Source: Nonomuraea cavernae (GTDB lineage: Bacteria; Actinomycetota; Actinomycetes; Streptosporangiales; Streptosporangiaceae). From it: a stretch of 64,000 bases of DNA. The position numbers and the translations under genes are program-made. The notes under the pieces are model-generated. The model saw only the letters and a list, made by a program, of their open reading frames with translations. It was not told the DNA's origin and did not search any database. Location: positions 132,521 through 196,520 of the forward strand of contig NZ_BMNH01000001.1 in assembly GCF_014646355.1 (NCBI RefSeq), given 5' to 3'. This document shows, one piece after another, positions 35,131 through 44,521 of this stretch; positions within the stretch are counted from its first letter, which is position 1; each line of letters starts with the position of its first letter.

Positions 35131-38096
35131 GCCGCGCGGAAGGCGTCGCGATCATCGGCTTCGGGCTGCGCCTGCCCGGCGCCGACACCCCGGAGCGGTT
35201 CTGGGACAACATCGCGGCGGGGCGGGACTGCCTCACCAGGTTCGACCTGGACGAGCTGGCGGCCGAAGGGGTGCCGGAGTCCGAGCTCGCGAACCCGGCC
35301 TACGTCCCCGTCCGGGGGATCGTCTCGGGCGTCGAGGACTTCGACGCCGACCTGTTCGGCATGCCGCCGCGCGAGGCCCAGGTCACGGACCCGCAGCAGC
35401 GGCTCTTCCTCGAATGCGCCCTGGAGGCCCTGGAACACGCCGGGTACACCCAGGAGACGGCCGCCGGCCCGATCGGCGTGTTCGCGGGCACGGGCAAGAA
35501 CCACTACCTGCTCCGTCACGTGCTCGGCCACACCGAGCTGCTCAGCAGCCTGGGCGACATGGCGATGCTCGTCGGTCACGAGAAGGACCACGTCGCGACG
35601 CGCACGGCCTACCGGCTCGGCCTGCACGGCCCGGCCATCACCATGCAGACCTCGTGCTCGACGTCACTCGTCGCCGTGCACATGGCGGTGCAGAGCCTGC
35701 TCAGGCACGAGGCGGACCTCATGCTCGCCGGCGGCGCGTCGATCAGCCTGCCGCAGAAGGCCGGTTACGTGTACAGCCCGCACGACATCCTGTCGCCCGA
35801 CGGGCACTGCCGGGCCTTCGCCAAGGACGCCAGGGGCGCCGTGCCGGGCAACGGGGTCGGCGTCGTGGCGCTGAAGCGGCTCGGCGAGTCCGTACGTGAC
35901 CGGGACACCATCTACGCGGTGATCAGGGGCTCCGCGATCAACAACGACGGCGGGCGCAAGGTCGGCTACACCGCCCCGAGCGTGCGCGGGCAGGCGGACG
36001 TCATCCGCGCCGCGCACGCCGCCGCGGGCGTGGACGCGAGCACCATCCAGTACGTCGAGACCCACGGCACCGGCACGGAGCTGGGCGACCGCATCGAGGT
36101 CGAGGCCCTGACCCAGGCGTTCGGAGCCGCCGGTGGGCCGGGCTCCTGCGCGCTCGGCACCCTGAAGCCGAACATCGGGCACGTGGACATCGCCGCCGGG
36201 GTCGCCGGCCTCATCAAGGCCGCGCTCGCCCTGTGGCACGGCCGGCTGCCGCCGAGCATCGACTGCGACCAGGAGGAGCCGGAGCTCAAGCTGCACGACG
36301 GCCCGTTCTACATCAACCGGGTGCTGCGGCCGTGGCCGGCGACGCGGGGCCCGCGCAGAGGCTCGGTCAGCGCCTTCGGCGTGGGCGGGACGAACGCGCA
36401 CGTCGTGCTCGAACAGGCGCCCGTACGCGAAACGGCCGGGCGCGCGCCCGGCGGGTGCGTCATCGTGCCGGTCTCGGCGCACACCTCGCCCGCCCTGACC
36501 CGGCTCACCGACCGGCTGGCCGAGCACGCGCGCTCGCATCCCGAGATCGACGCGCGCGACGTGGCGCACACGTTGCGCGAAGGCCGCCGCCATCGCGAGT
36601 ACCGCTCCGCCGCCGTGGTGAGGGACCTCGCCGAGCTGGCCGACCCCGCCGCGTTCCGGATGCCGTCGCGCGGCCGGAGCGGCGTGAACATCGGCTTCCT
36701 GTTCACGGGGCAGGGCAACCAGCATCCCGGAATGGCCGCCGAGCTGTACGACCGCTTCCCCGTCTTCCAGACGGCCATGGACGACTGCGCCAGGGAGTTC
36801 TCCACGAGCACCGGCACCGACATCCGCTGGACGCTGTGCGAGTTCCCCACCGACCGCGCCGCCGCCCAGGCCGAGCTGGACGGCATGGCGCTCGCCCAGC
36901 CGGCCGTCTTCGCCATGGAGTACGCGACCGCGAGCTTGCTGCTGTCGCTGGGTCTGCGGCCGAAGGCGTTGCTCGGGCACAGCCTGGGCGAGTACGCGGC
37001 GGCCTGCGTCGCCGGGGCGATGAGCCTGGCCGACGCCGCCGCGCTGGTCGGAGCCCGTGGCCGGCTCCTGGACCGGGTGCGTGGCGGGGCGATGCTGGCG
37101 GTCTTCGCCGGAGAGGACACCGTCGCCGCGCTGTTGCCGCCGTCCCTGTCGCTGGCCGCGGTCAACGCGCCGCGTTCGGTCGTGGTGACCGGCCCGGCCG
37201 GCGCGATGCCCGACCTGATCGAGCGGCTCGACGCGGACGGCATCGGGCACCGGAAGGTGCCGGTGCCGATCGCGGCGCACTCCGCGATGCTGGACGGCCT
37301 GCTCGACGAGTTCCGGGCGCACGCCGACCGGCTCACCTATCACCCGCCGTCGATCCCGGTGATCTCCGGCGTGACCGGGCGGCCCGTCGAGCGCGGCTTC
37401 GACGCCGACCACTGGACGCGCCACCTGCGGCGGACCGTCCGGTTCGCCGACGCGGTCGAGCACACGCTCCAGTGGCGTGACCCGCTGCTCATCGAGGTGG
37501 GCCCCGGCAGCACGCTCACCACCCTGGTGCACGAGACGGCGGCGGGGCGGCCGGTCGTCGCGCTGTCCACGCTGCCCGGACGCAAGGACGAGGCCCGGCC
37601 GCTGAGGACCATGCTGGAGGCCGTCGCCGGGGCGTGGTGCGCCGGGGCCGAGGTGGACTGGGCCGCGCTGGACACCGACCGGGACGCGCGCCGCGTGCCC
37701 CTGCCCGGCTACCCGTTCCAGCGTTCCCGGCACTGGCTCGACCCGGTGACGCCCGAGCCCCTCCGGACGCACCCCGCGACCTCCACTCCGGAGGCCGCGC
37801 ACCCCACGACCCCCGCTCCGGACACCGCCGCCGCCCGCTCCTCCGAGGAGGAGGAGCCCGGCCAGCCGGTGGAACGGGAGATCGCGGCGATCTGGCGTGA
37901 CCTGCTGGGCGTCGAGGACCTCGGCCCCGACGACAACTTCTTCGCGCTCGGCGGCCAGTCGCTCCTGCTCGTCCGCATGATCGCCCGGCTCAAGGAGCGA
38001 ACCGGGGTCGCCATCGCGCTGCGGGACGCGGTCGCGGCTCCGACCGTGAGCGGGATCGCGGCGCTGGTCGCCCACCAGACGAGGGGGCCGGCATGA
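35127..38096 (+). CDS. Type I polyketide synthase, KS-AT-ACP
   Basis: A 989-residue module without reducing domains. The KS (about 4-430) has C177 in TSCSTSLVAVH, HGTGTELGD and NIGHVDIAAG. The AT (about 515-830) has GQGNQHPGMA and the active Ser in GHSLGEYAAACVAG; the substrate-loop motif reads IAAHSAMLDG, neither HAFH nor YASH, so the extender unit is unclear. The carrier (about 915-985) has FFALGGQSLLLVRM. The product would be a beta-keto or aminoacyl-beta-keto thioester if it extends the A-PCP-loaded amino acid. It overlaps neighbours on both sides by 4 bp. Confidence 0.93.
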   Translation: MSRAEGVAIIGFGLRLPGADTPERFWDNIAAGRDCLTRFDLDELAAEGVPESELANPAYVPVRGIVSGVEDFDADLFGMPPREAQVTDPQQRLFLECALEALEHAGYTQETAAGPIGVFAGTGKNHYLLRHVLGHTELLSSLGDMAMLVGHEKDHVATRTAYRLGLHGPAITMQTSCSTSLVAVHMAVQSLLRHEADLMLAGGASISLPQKAGYVYSPHDILSPDGHCRAFAKDARGAVPGNGVGVVALKRLGESVRDRDTIYAVIRGSAINNDGGRKVGYTAPSVRGQADVIRAAHAAAGVDASTIQYVETHGTGTELGDRIEVEALTQAFGAAGGPGSCALGTLKPNIGHVDIAAGVAGLIKAALALWHGRLPPSIDCDQEEPELKLHDGPFYINRVLRPWPATRGPRRGSVSAFGVGGTNAHVVLEQAPVRETAGRAPGGCVIVPVSAHTSPALTRLTDRLAEHARSHPEIDARDVAHTLREGRRHREYRSAAVVRDLAELADPAAFRMPSRGRSGVNIGFLFTGQGNQHPGMAAELYDRFPVFQTAMDDCAREFSTSTGTDIRWTLCEFPTDRAAAQAELDGMALAQPAVFAMEYATASLLLSLGLRPKALLGHSLGEYAAACVAGAMSLADAAALVGARGRLLDRVRGGAMLAVFAGEDTVAALLPPSLSLAAVNAPRSVVVTGPAGAMPDLIERLDADGIGHRKVPVPIAAHSAMLDGLLDEFRAHADRLTYHPPSIPVISGVTGRPVERGFDADHWTRHLRRTVRFADAVEHTLQWRDPLLIEVGPGSTLTTLVHETAAGRPVVALSTLPGRKDEARPLRTMLEAVAGAWCAGAEVDWAALDTDRDARRVPLPGYPFQRSRHWLDPVTPEPLRTHPATSTPEAAHPTTPAPDTAAARSSEEEEPGQPVEREIAAIWRDLLGVEDLGPDDNFFALGGQSLLLVRMIARLKERTGVAIALRDAVAAPTVSGIAALVAHQTRGPA

Positions 38097-39376
38097 CAGC
38101 GCCCAGGCTCGCGGTCGTCCTGGGCGAGGGCGCGGTGGCCCTCGGCGACCTGCTGGTCGGTCTCGGCTTCTGCCCCGACCTGGTCTTCGTCCTGCCGCCG
38201 GGCCCGCAGAGCGCGAGGTACGCGGCCCTGCTCGACTCGGCCGGCGCCGTCCTCACCCTCACCGGGGACGCGGGCGCCGACGCCCGGGCGCTGCGCGCCG
38301 TGGCGGCGACGGGCCTCGTGACCTTCGGCGAGGACACGTTGCCCGTCGCCGCCCGGCTCGCCGCCGGAGCCGGCCTGCCGTTCCACAGCCCCGAGACCGT
38401 CGAGCGGCTGACCGACAAGCACGTCCAGCGGCAGGCGATGCGCGAGCACGGCATCGAGACCCCCGCGTCGTGGCTGCTGCGCGGCCCCGGCGCGCAGTGG
38501 CCGGCCGGGCTCCGCCTGCCCGCCGTGCTCAAGCCGGCCCGGGGCGTGGGCAGCAGGAACACCTTCCTGGTACGCACCGCCGACGAGGGCATCGCCCTGG
38601 CCGCCCGGCTGCTCGACCCCGGCGGCCCGGAGGCGGAGGAGTGCCTCGTCGTCGAGGAGTGCCTGGTCGGGGTCCCGAGCGAACCGTTCGGCGACTACGT
38701 CTCGGTGGAGAGCGCCTGCTCGGGGGACGACATCCAGACCATCGGGGTCACCGGGAAGCTGCCGCTGCTGCCGCCGTTCAGGGAGAACGGTCAGTTCTTC
38801 CCCGACGCCCTCGACGACGCCGTGCGCGGCAAGGTGGTCGAGCTGGCGGAGCGCGCGCTGCGGGCTCTCGGCGTACGGCACGGCCTGACGCACACCGAGA
38901 TCAAGATCACCGCGCACGGGCCTCGGGTCATCGAGGTCAACGGGCGCATCGGCGGGTTCATCAACGAGCTCTACGGGCGGGCGACCGGCCTCGACCTCAT
39001 CGAGGCGGCGGGACGGCTCGCGCTCGGGCAGCGGGTGGACCTGTCCACCCGCCCCGTGGACCGCGTGTACTTCCAGCACTACGCGCGACCGCTGCCCGAG
39101 GCGACCCGGCTCGCCGCGATCGAGGGGGCCCGGTCGCTGACCCGGACGCCGGGGATCACCGCGCGCCGCCAGCTCGTCCAGCCGGGCACCGACCTGCCGC
39201 GCGACGGCAAGGCCGTCTATCTCGACCTGACCGTCGGGGACGCGCCGTCGCATCGGGAGATGCTCGCCGTCCTGGACCGGGGTCTGCCGGCGATCCGGTT
39301 CACCTTCGACACGCCCGAGGGGCCCGTCACCAGGGCCGGCGACGAACTGCGAGCCAGGGCGCCGATCCCCGGGTGA
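38093..39376 (+). CDS. ATP-grasp ligase
   Basis: A 427-residue ATP-grasp enzyme. Segments include LPAVLKPARGVGSRNTFLV (ATP-binding lysine region), LVVEECLVGVPSEPF, THTEIKITAHGPRVIEVNGR and GGFINELYG; the Glu and Asn of EVNGR bind Mg. By family it forms an amide or ester through an acyl-phosphate. Its 4-bp overlap with the PKS stop suggests matched expression. It could join an amino acid or sugar-amine to the assembly-line product. Confidence 0.87.
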   Translation: MTAPRLAVVLGEGAVALGDLLVGLGFCPDLVFVLPPGPQSARYAALLDSAGAVLTLTGDAGADARALRAVAATGLVTFGEDTLPVAARLAAGAGLPFHSPETVERLTDKHVQRQAMREHGIETPASWLLRGPGAQWPAGLRLPAVLKPARGVGSRNTFLVRTADEGIALAARLLDPGGPEAEECLVVEECLVGVPSEPFGDYVSVESACSGDDIQTIGVTGKLPLLPPFRENGQFFPDALDDAVRGKVVELAERALRALGVRHGLTHTEIKITAHGPRVIEVNGRIGGFINELYGRATGLDLIEAAGRLALGQRVDLSTRPVDRVYFQHYARPLPEATRLAAIEGARSLTRTPGITARRQLVQPGTDLPRDGKAVYLDLTVGDAPSHREMLAVLDRGLPAIRFTFDTPEGPVTRAGDELRARAPIPG

Positions 39377-39409
39377 CCGGGCGACGCCAGCTGCACAAGG
39401 GGGGATTGA

Positions 39410-40387
39410 GTGGAGAACAAGGAGACCGCGCTGGGGGTCGCGGTCGTCGGCTACGGCAACGCCGGGCGGCAGCACGTACAGGCCCTGGCCGACGCCGGGA
39501 GCGCGCACGCGGTCGCGGTGGTGGAGAGCGATCCGGCCGCCGCCGCGCGGGCGCGGGCGGACGGGCTGGCGGTGCGCGAGCTGGCCGACGTGCTGGCCGA
39601 CGGCGGGGTCCACGCGCTGGCGCTGTGCCTGCCGCCGGGCTCGCGGACGGGCGTCGCCGAGGCGGCGGTGGCGGCGGGCAAGCACCTGCTGCTGGAGAAG
39701 CCGCCCGCGCGCGCACCGGAGGAGCTCGCCGGGCTGCTGTCGCTGGCCGGAGCCGGTGGGGTGCTGGCCGCAGTGATGTTCCAGCACCGCTTCGCGCTCC
39801 CCCGGCGGCTGCTCGGCGCCGATCCGGACCGGTGGGCGGGCGCCGTGGCGACCCTGACCATCTCGCGCCCGCGCGCCGACGCGCACTACCGGCAGGCGGG
39901 CTGGCGCTCCGACCCGCGCGACGCGCTCGGCGGCGTCACCGCCCACCTCGGGGTGCACTACCTCGACCTGGCGTGCCAGCTGCTCGGCCCGCCGCGCGAG
40001 GTGGTGCCGCTGTCCAGGATCGACGCCGCGCCGGGCATCGACACGCAGTTGTGCGGGCACCTCGTGTTCGCGTCGGGGGCCCGGCTGTCGGTCGTCGTCA
40101 CCAGCCGTTCGGCCGCCCGGTTCGAGCAGCTCACGGTGCTCGGCGCCGACGCCTGGCTGGAGGTCAGGTCGGGCGCGGTCACCGGCGAGTCCGGCGGGGA
40201 GCCGATCATCGCGCCGTCCCGTCCCGCGTCGCGGCTGCGTACCGAGCTCTACCAGGAGCTCGCCGGCGCCGCCGCGGGCGGCCCGCCCCTCGACGTGGCC
40301 GCGCTGAGCCGCGCCGCCGGGGTGGTCGCGGCTCTGGACGGCCTGCTCACCAAGCCCGCCCACTCCGTGACGGAGCCGCTCTCATGA
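39410..40387 (+). CDS. Gfo/Idh/MocA-family oxidoreductase
   Basis: A 325-residue NAD(P)-dependent dehydrogenase. It has the Rossmann motif VVGYGNAGRQHVQALADAG, the EKPPARAPEELAGLL motif containing the conserved Lys, and GGVTAHLGVHYLDLACQL with the catalytic-region His and Asp. Members oxidise sugars, inositols or sugar nucleotides. The GTG at 39410 has an AGGGGGG site upstream. It is followed by two sugar isomerase-like TIM barrels, so the three probably act together on a sugar or cyclitol. Confidence 0.92.
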   Translation: MENKETALGVAVVGYGNAGRQHVQALADAGSAHAVAVVESDPAAAARARADGLAVRELADVLADGGVHALALCLPPGSRTGVAEAAVAAGKHLLLEKPPARAPEELAGLLSLAGAGGVLAAVMFQHRFALPRRLLGADPDRWAGAVATLTISRPRADAHYRQAGWRSDPRDALGGVTAHLGVHYLDLACQLLGPPREVVPLSRIDAAPGIDTQLCGHLVFASGARLSVVVTSRSAARFEQLTVLGADAWLEVRSGAVTGESGGEPIIAPSRPASRLRTELYQELAGAAAGGPPLDVAALSRAAGVVAALDGLLTKPAHSVTEPLS

Positions 40388-41118
40388 CCGGCATACCGGC
40401 CATCGGGCTCAGCTCGGGGACACTCCCCCGGGCCGACGCCGCCGAGCTCGCCCGCGCGACGCTCAGGTACGGCGGATCCGGGGTGGACCTGCGGATCGGC
40501 AAGGGGCAGAACTGGGACCGCGACGGCGTGGCCGAAGGGTTGCGCGCCGTCGCCGAGGCCGGGGCCGAGGTCTTCTTCACCGGCGTCGGCTGGCGGCTGG
40601 GCGACCCCGGCCTGGCGCCGGCGGAGGCGGCCGAGGCGGCCGGGGTGCCGTCGCGGTGGCCGGTGAAGGTCTTCTGCGTGGAACGGCCCGACCTCGGCCT
40701 GGTCGCCGAGCAGGTGAGCGGCGCGGCCGACGCCGGGTTCGCGTTGTGGATCGAGACGCATGCCGGCGGACCGGCCGTGGACGGCCTGATCGACCTCGCC
40801 GCGCGCACCGGGGCGGGGGTCGTGCTCGACGTGCTCGGCCTGCGGGAGATCGGCGGCGCGGACCGCCACCAACTCGCCGACCTCGCGCCACACGTACACG
40901 CGGCCCAGGTCAAGGGCGTCCTGCGCACTCCGGCGGGGGTGCGGCACCGGCCGCTGACGCCGCCCGACCTCGAACCCGTCCTGACCGTCCTGGAACGTGG
41001 CCCGCTGCGGTCCATCACCGTGGAGTCCCGCGCCGGCGTGCCGGACTCCGACCTGGCCGTGCTCGCCCACGTCCTCGTACCGAACCTGACTGTTGAGGAG
41101 CTGAACAGATGCCGATGA
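40384..41118 (+). CDS. TIM-barrel sugar isomerase/epimerase-like protein (AP endonuclease 2 fold)
   Basis: A 244-residue protein starting at ATG 40384, which overlaps the oxidoreductase stop by 4 bp. It has the xylose-isomerase-like barrel pattern: LARATLRYGGSGVDLRIGKG at the start, FALWIETHAGG (metal-binding Glu), GVVLDVLGLREIGG (Asp), HVHAAQVKGV (His) and SITVESRAGV (Glu). The family includes inosose isomerases and hydroxypyruvate isomerase. It is slightly shorter than usual. A neighbouring copy of the same fold suggests two consecutive isomerisation or epimerisation steps. Confidence 0.8.
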   Translation: MTGIPAIGLSSGTLPRADAAELARATLRYGGSGVDLRIGKGQNWDRDGVAEGLRAVAEAGAEVFFTGVGWRLGDPGLAPAEAAEAAGVPSRWPVKVFCVERPDLGLVAEQVSGAADAGFALWIETHAGGPAVDGLIDLAARTGAGVVLDVLGLREIGGADRHQLADLAPHVHAAQVKGVLRTPAGVRHRPLTPPDLEPVLTVLERGPLRSITVESRAGVPDSDLAVLAHVLVPNLTVEELNRCR

Positions 41119-41978
41119 GACTCGCGGTGATCGGCGACGAGCTGGCCCAGGACTGCCGGCTGGTCGCCAAGACCACCGCCGAGCTGGGGTTCGACGCCGT
41201 CGAGATCAGGTCGATGGAGGGCACGCCGCCCCACCTGCTGAGCGACGAACAGCTCAGCTCGGCGCGCGCGCTCCTGGAGGAGCACGGGCTGGTGGCGGCC
41301 GGGTTCGCGCCGCCGGCGTTGAAGGTCGAGCTGCCCGAGACCGACGACGACCTGCGGGCCGCGGCCGACCTGCTGGTCGACTCCTGCCGCCGGGCGGCAC
41401 TGCTCGGCGCCCCGCACGTCCGGATCTTCAGCTTCTACCGCAGCGGCGACCCCGACCCCGTACGAGCCGGGCGGGTGGCCGCCTCGCTGCTGAACGGGCT
41501 GGATCTGCCGGTCCCGCTCGTCGTGGAGAACGGCACCCGGACGAACACGCCGACGGTGCGGCACCTCGTGACCTTCCTGGACGAGCTCGGCCGCGACGAC
41601 GTCGGCATCCTCTGGGACCCGGGCAACAGCGTCTTCAGCGGCTGGGACGCCACGCCCTTCCCCGCCGACTACGAGGCGGGCCGTGACCGCATCCGCCACG
41701 TGCACGTGAAGGACCCCGACTCCACCCTCGGGTACGTCCGGCTCGGTGACGGCGACCTGGACTGGCCGGCGATCCTCGGGCGACTGGCCGAGGACGGCTA
41801 CGGCGGGTTCGTCAGCCTGGAGACGCACTGGCGGCAGGACAGGCGGCTGACCGCCGACGAGCGCGACAACCCGTGGGGCGAGACGTTCTCGCGCGGCGGC
41901 CACCCGGCCAGCGTCGCGTGCATGCGGCGGCTGCGCGGCTGGATGGACGAGCTGACCGGGAAGAGCGCGAGCGCGTGA
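41109..41978 (+). CDS. Sugar phosphate isomerase/epimerase family protein (TIM barrel)
   Basis: A 289-residue protein of the same xylose-isomerase-like fold. The metal-binding set is visible in LVVENGTRTNTPTV (Glu), GILWDPGNSVFSG (Asp), HVHVKDPDS (His) and FVSLETHWRQD (Glu). It overlaps the preceding gene by 10 bp and the next by 4 bp. The substrate is unknown; the neighbouring dehydrogenase, deacetylase and glycosyltransferase argue for building a sugar or cyclitol unit. Confidence 0.9.
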   Translation: MPMRLAVIGDELAQDCRLVAKTTAELGFDAVEIRSMEGTPPHLLSDEQLSSARALLEEHGLVAAGFAPPALKVELPETDDDLRAAADLLVDSCRRAALLGAPHVRIFSFYRSGDPDPVRAGRVAASLLNGLDLPVPLVVENGTRTNTPTVRHLVTFLDELGRDDVGILWDPGNSVFSGWDATPFPADYEAGRDRIRHVHVKDPDSTLGYVRLGDGDLDWPAILGRLAEDGYGGFVSLETHWRQDRRLTADERDNPWGETFSRGGHPASVACMRRLRGWMDELTGKSASA

Positions 41979-42775
41979 ACACGTCCGGGTCCCCGCCGCT
42001 CATCCTGCTCGGCGCCCAACGCTCGGGCACCACCGCCCTGGGCGCGGTGCTCGACGCCGCGTTCGACGCCGTCGGCGGCGTCTTCACCGTCAACGGCAAG
42101 CTGCCCTACCTGCTGCACCGCTGGTGCACCGAGGAGGACGTCCGGGCTCGCCACCTGCGGGCCGACGAGATGCTGCACGCCCTGCGCCGGCGGCCGCCGT
42201 ACGGGCTGCGGAGCGAGCGGTGGCTGGCCACCGTGGAGGGCGTGCTGCGCGAGGCGGCCGCCGACGTCGCGGCCGGATCGGCGGTCGACGCGGCGACGCT
42301 GCGGCGGGATCTCGTACGGCGGGCCTACGCGGGCGCCACCCGGTTCGGCGAGAAGTACAACGAGTACCTCCTGGAGCTCGACCGGCTCGCCCAGACCGTG
42401 CCCGACGCGCACTGGGTGCTGCTGGTCCGCCACCCGGCGGCCGTGGCCGACTCGATGCTGCGCTGGTCCGGCGACCGTCCCTGGCGGCCCGGCACCTGGG
42501 AGGCCGCGCTGGACAAGTGGGCCGCCTGGCACGAGCCGTGGCTGCGGCACGAACGCGCCCGCGACCCCGCCCGCAGCACCGTGGTCGAGTACGGCCGGCT
42601 GTGCGCGGGCGACGACCTCGACCGGCTCTCCACGGCGGTGGGCCTCGACCTCGCCCCGCACGCGGGCCTGCTCGCGGAACGTCCGCCCCCGGCGCCGCCA
42701 CGAGCGCTGCCGCCGCGCGTCGAGCGGATCTGGCAGGCCCTGGCCGGCACCCCTCACCATGGAGGTTCCCGATGA
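41975..42775 (+). CDS. PAPS-dependent sulfotransferase
   Basis: A 266-residue protein starting at the GTG at 41975 (GTGA overlap). The 5'-phosphosulfate-binding loop is ILLGAQRSGTTAL, and the 3'-phosphate-binding motif is VRHPAAVADSMLRW with its Arg and Ser. Sulfotransferases of this type move sulfate from PAPS to hydroxyls or amines of small molecules, sugars or lipids. In the cluster it is a likely tailoring enzyme giving a sulfated product. The C-terminal part is Pro-rich and short. Confidence 0.9.
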   Translation: MNTSGSPPLILLGAQRSGTTALGAVLDAAFDAVGGVFTVNGKLPYLLHRWCTEEDVRARHLRADEMLHALRRRPPYGLRSERWLATVEGVLREAAADVAAGSAVDAATLRRDLVRRAYAGATRFGEKYNEYLLELDRLAQTVPDAHWVLLVRHPAAVADSMLRWSGDRPWRPGTWEAALDKWAAWHEPWLRHERARDPARSTVVEYGRLCAGDDLDRLSTAVGLDLAPHAGLLAERPPPAPPRALPPRVERIWQALAGTPHHGGSR

Positions 42776-42804
42776 GATCCCCGATGAAAGGCATTCCCAC
42801 ATGA
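42772..42804 (+). CDS. Possible 10-residue relay ORF between sulfotransferase and VOC gene
   Basis: An ATG overlapping the sulfotransferase stop opens MRSPMKGIPT, and its TGA overlaps the VOC start ATG at 42801. As at 33137-33187, an ATGA junction is present at both ends of the gap. Coupled translation is the simplest reading; chance is possible. Confidence 0.3.
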   Translation: MRSPMKGIPT

Positions 42805-43226
42805 ACGACCGCCGGCAGCCCCTGCCCTACGAGACCACCGCGATCACGTCCGCCTTCGGCCTCGGCCTGCACCACGTGCAGCTCGCCCTGCCGCCGGGCG
42901 AGGAGGACGTGTGCCGCCGCTTCTACGTGGACGTGCTGGGCATGACCGAGATCCAGAAGCCGCCGGTGCTCGCCGCCCGAGGCGGCCTGTGGGTGCGCAC
43001 CGACGGCCTGGAGATCCACCTGGGCGTCGAGGAGGACTTCCGCCCGGCGCGCAAGGCCCATCCCGGCATCCTCGTGGCCGACCTCGACGCGCTCGCCGAG
43101 CACCTGAGCGGCCAGGGGGTCAAGGTCACCTGGGACGACAACTTCCCCGGTCACCGGCGCTTCTACGCCGTCGACTGCCACGAGAACCGGCTGGAGTTCC
43201 TCAGCCCAGACGAAGAGACGGGATGA
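42801..43226 (+). CDS. VOC (glyoxalase/bleomycin-resistance) family protein
   Basis: A 141-residue protein with two beta-alpha-beta-beta-beta units. The first has LGLHHVQLALPPGEED and FYVDVLGMTEIQKP, the second HPGILVADLDALAEHL and FYAVDCHENRLEFLSP. The metal ligands expected for the fold are His in LHHVQ, His in IHLGV and Glu in RLEFL. Members are resistance proteins, dioxygenases or epimerases. Lying next to an exporter, it could bind the product for self-protection or catalyse a tailoring step. The start at ATG 42801 is favoured by the ATGA junction. Confidence 0.85.
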   Translation: MNDRRQPLPYETTAITSAFGLGLHHVQLALPPGEEDVCRRFYVDVLGMTEIQKPPVLAARGGLWVRTDGLEIHLGVEEDFRPARKAHPGILVADLDALAEHLSGQGVKVTWDDNFPGHRRFYAVDCHENRLEFLSPDEETG

Positions 43227-44521
43227 TGAAGGCTCCGCCCTTACTGCGCGGCCTGGCCCGCGACTGGATCGGCCTGCCCGATGTGCCCGGCGTACGGCGC
43301 TGGGCGTGGGTCGCGGTCATCGACGCCATCGGCACCGGCATGCGGATCCCGGTCACCGTGATCTACCTGACCACGGTGGTCGACCTGCCCGCCGCGTCGG
43401 TGGGCATCGGCCTCGGCGTCGCCGCCCTGGCCGGAACCGTGTGCGCGCCCCTGACCGGGGCGCTCATCGACAGGTTCGGCCCCAGGACGATGGTGATCGC
43501 CTGTTTCCTGACGGCGGCGGCCGGCTACTTCGGCTATCTCGCGATCTGGGACCTGGCGTCCTTCCTGGTGGTCGCGATCGTCGCCGAGATCGCCGAGCAC
43601 AGTGGCCGCCCCGCCAAGCAGGCGCTGGTGGCCGCCATGGTCACCGCCGAGCAGCGGGTGCCCCTGATGGCCTTCCAGCGGTCGGTCCGCAACATCGGCT
43701 TCGGCCTCGGCGGGCTGACCAGCGCCGCGCTCCTGACCCTCGACGCCCAGGGCGGCTACCACGCCGTCCTGGCCGGTGACGCGATCTCGTTCCTGGTCGC
43801 CGCCGGGCTGGTCACCGGCATCCGTGTGACGCACCGGCGGGTCACCTCTCCTCAGGCCACCGAGCAGACTGTTCCGCCGGCAACCAGGGGCGGCTTCCGC
43901 GAGGTGCTCGCCGACCGCAGGTATGTCGCGCTGGCCGTGCTCAACACCATGGTCATGACCCACGTCACCGCCCTGAACGTGGGCGTGCCGCTCTGGATCG
44001 ACCAGCACACCTCGGCCCCGCCGGGGCTGGTCGGCGTGCTGTTCGCGATGAACACGGCGCTGGTCGTGATCCTGCAGGTCCGGCTGACCAAGGGCGTCTC
44101 CACCGCGGGGCAGACGCCGCCGGTCTACCTGCGGGCCGCGGCCGCCTTCGCGCTCGCCGCCGTCGTCTACTGGGCGGCCTCGGTGGCCGGTGACGCGCTG
44201 GCGCTCGTGGTGGCCCTCCTGGTGGTCGCCGTGCTGGCCCACACCGTCGCCGAGTTGTACGGCGCGGTCGGCGAGTGGACGGTCTCCGTCAACCTCGCCC
44301 CGGAGCACCTGCGCGGGCGTTACCTGTCGCTGTTCTCCATCAGCTTCTCCGCGCACCAGGCCATCGGCCCGGTGCTCGTCATCCTCCTCATCACCCAGGC
44401 GCCCGAGCTCGCCTGGTTCGTCCTGGCCGCCGTCCTGGGGGCGGGCTGCCTGGCCAGCGCGTGGCTGGCCCGCGGCGCCCGAGAACCGGCCGAACCGAAA
44501 GAAATGAGCACCACGCCATGA
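43223..44521 (+). CDS. MFS transporter
   Basis: A 432-residue protein with about 12 hydrophobic segments. The motif A equivalent is GALIDRFGPRTMVI between helices 2 and 3. The start is the ATG at 43223 (MMKAPP), which overlaps the VOC stop; the open frame continues far upstream but in a shadow frame. It overlaps the PCP-C gene by 4 bp. It is the likely exporter for the second cluster. Confidence 0.9.
   Translation: MMKAPPLLRGLARDWIGLPDVPGVRRWAWVAVIDAIGTGMRIPVTVIYLTTVVDLPAASVGIGLGVAALAGTVCAPLTGALIDRFGPRTMVIACFLTAAAGYFGYLAIWDLASFLVVAIVAEIAEHSGRPAKQALVAAMVTAEQRVPLMAFQRSVRNIGFGLGGLTSAALLTLDAQGGYHAVLAGDAISFLVAAGLVTGIRVTHRRVTSPQATEQTVPPATRGGFREVLADRRYVALAVLNTMVMTHVTALNVGVPLWIDQHTSAPPGLVGVLFAMNTALVVILQVRLTKGVSTAGQTPPVYLRAAAAFALAAVVYWAASVAGDALALVVALLVVAVLAHTVAELYGAVGEWTVSVNLAPEHLRGRYLSLFSISFSAHQAIGPVLVILLITQAPELAWFVLAAVLGAGCLASAWLARGAREPAEPKEMSTTP

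Noticed and set aside
38093..39376. Possible carbamoyl-phosphate synthase or biotin carboxylase
   Set aside because: The ATP-grasp fold is shared, but length and the EVNGR metal motif fit single-domain amide ligases; no biotin or carbamoyl partner is present.
38470..40383. Long N-terminal extension of the first TIM-barrel protein
   Set aside because: The extension is a shadow of the ATP-grasp and oxidoreductase genes; ATG 40384 overlaps the upstream stop and begins the real domain.
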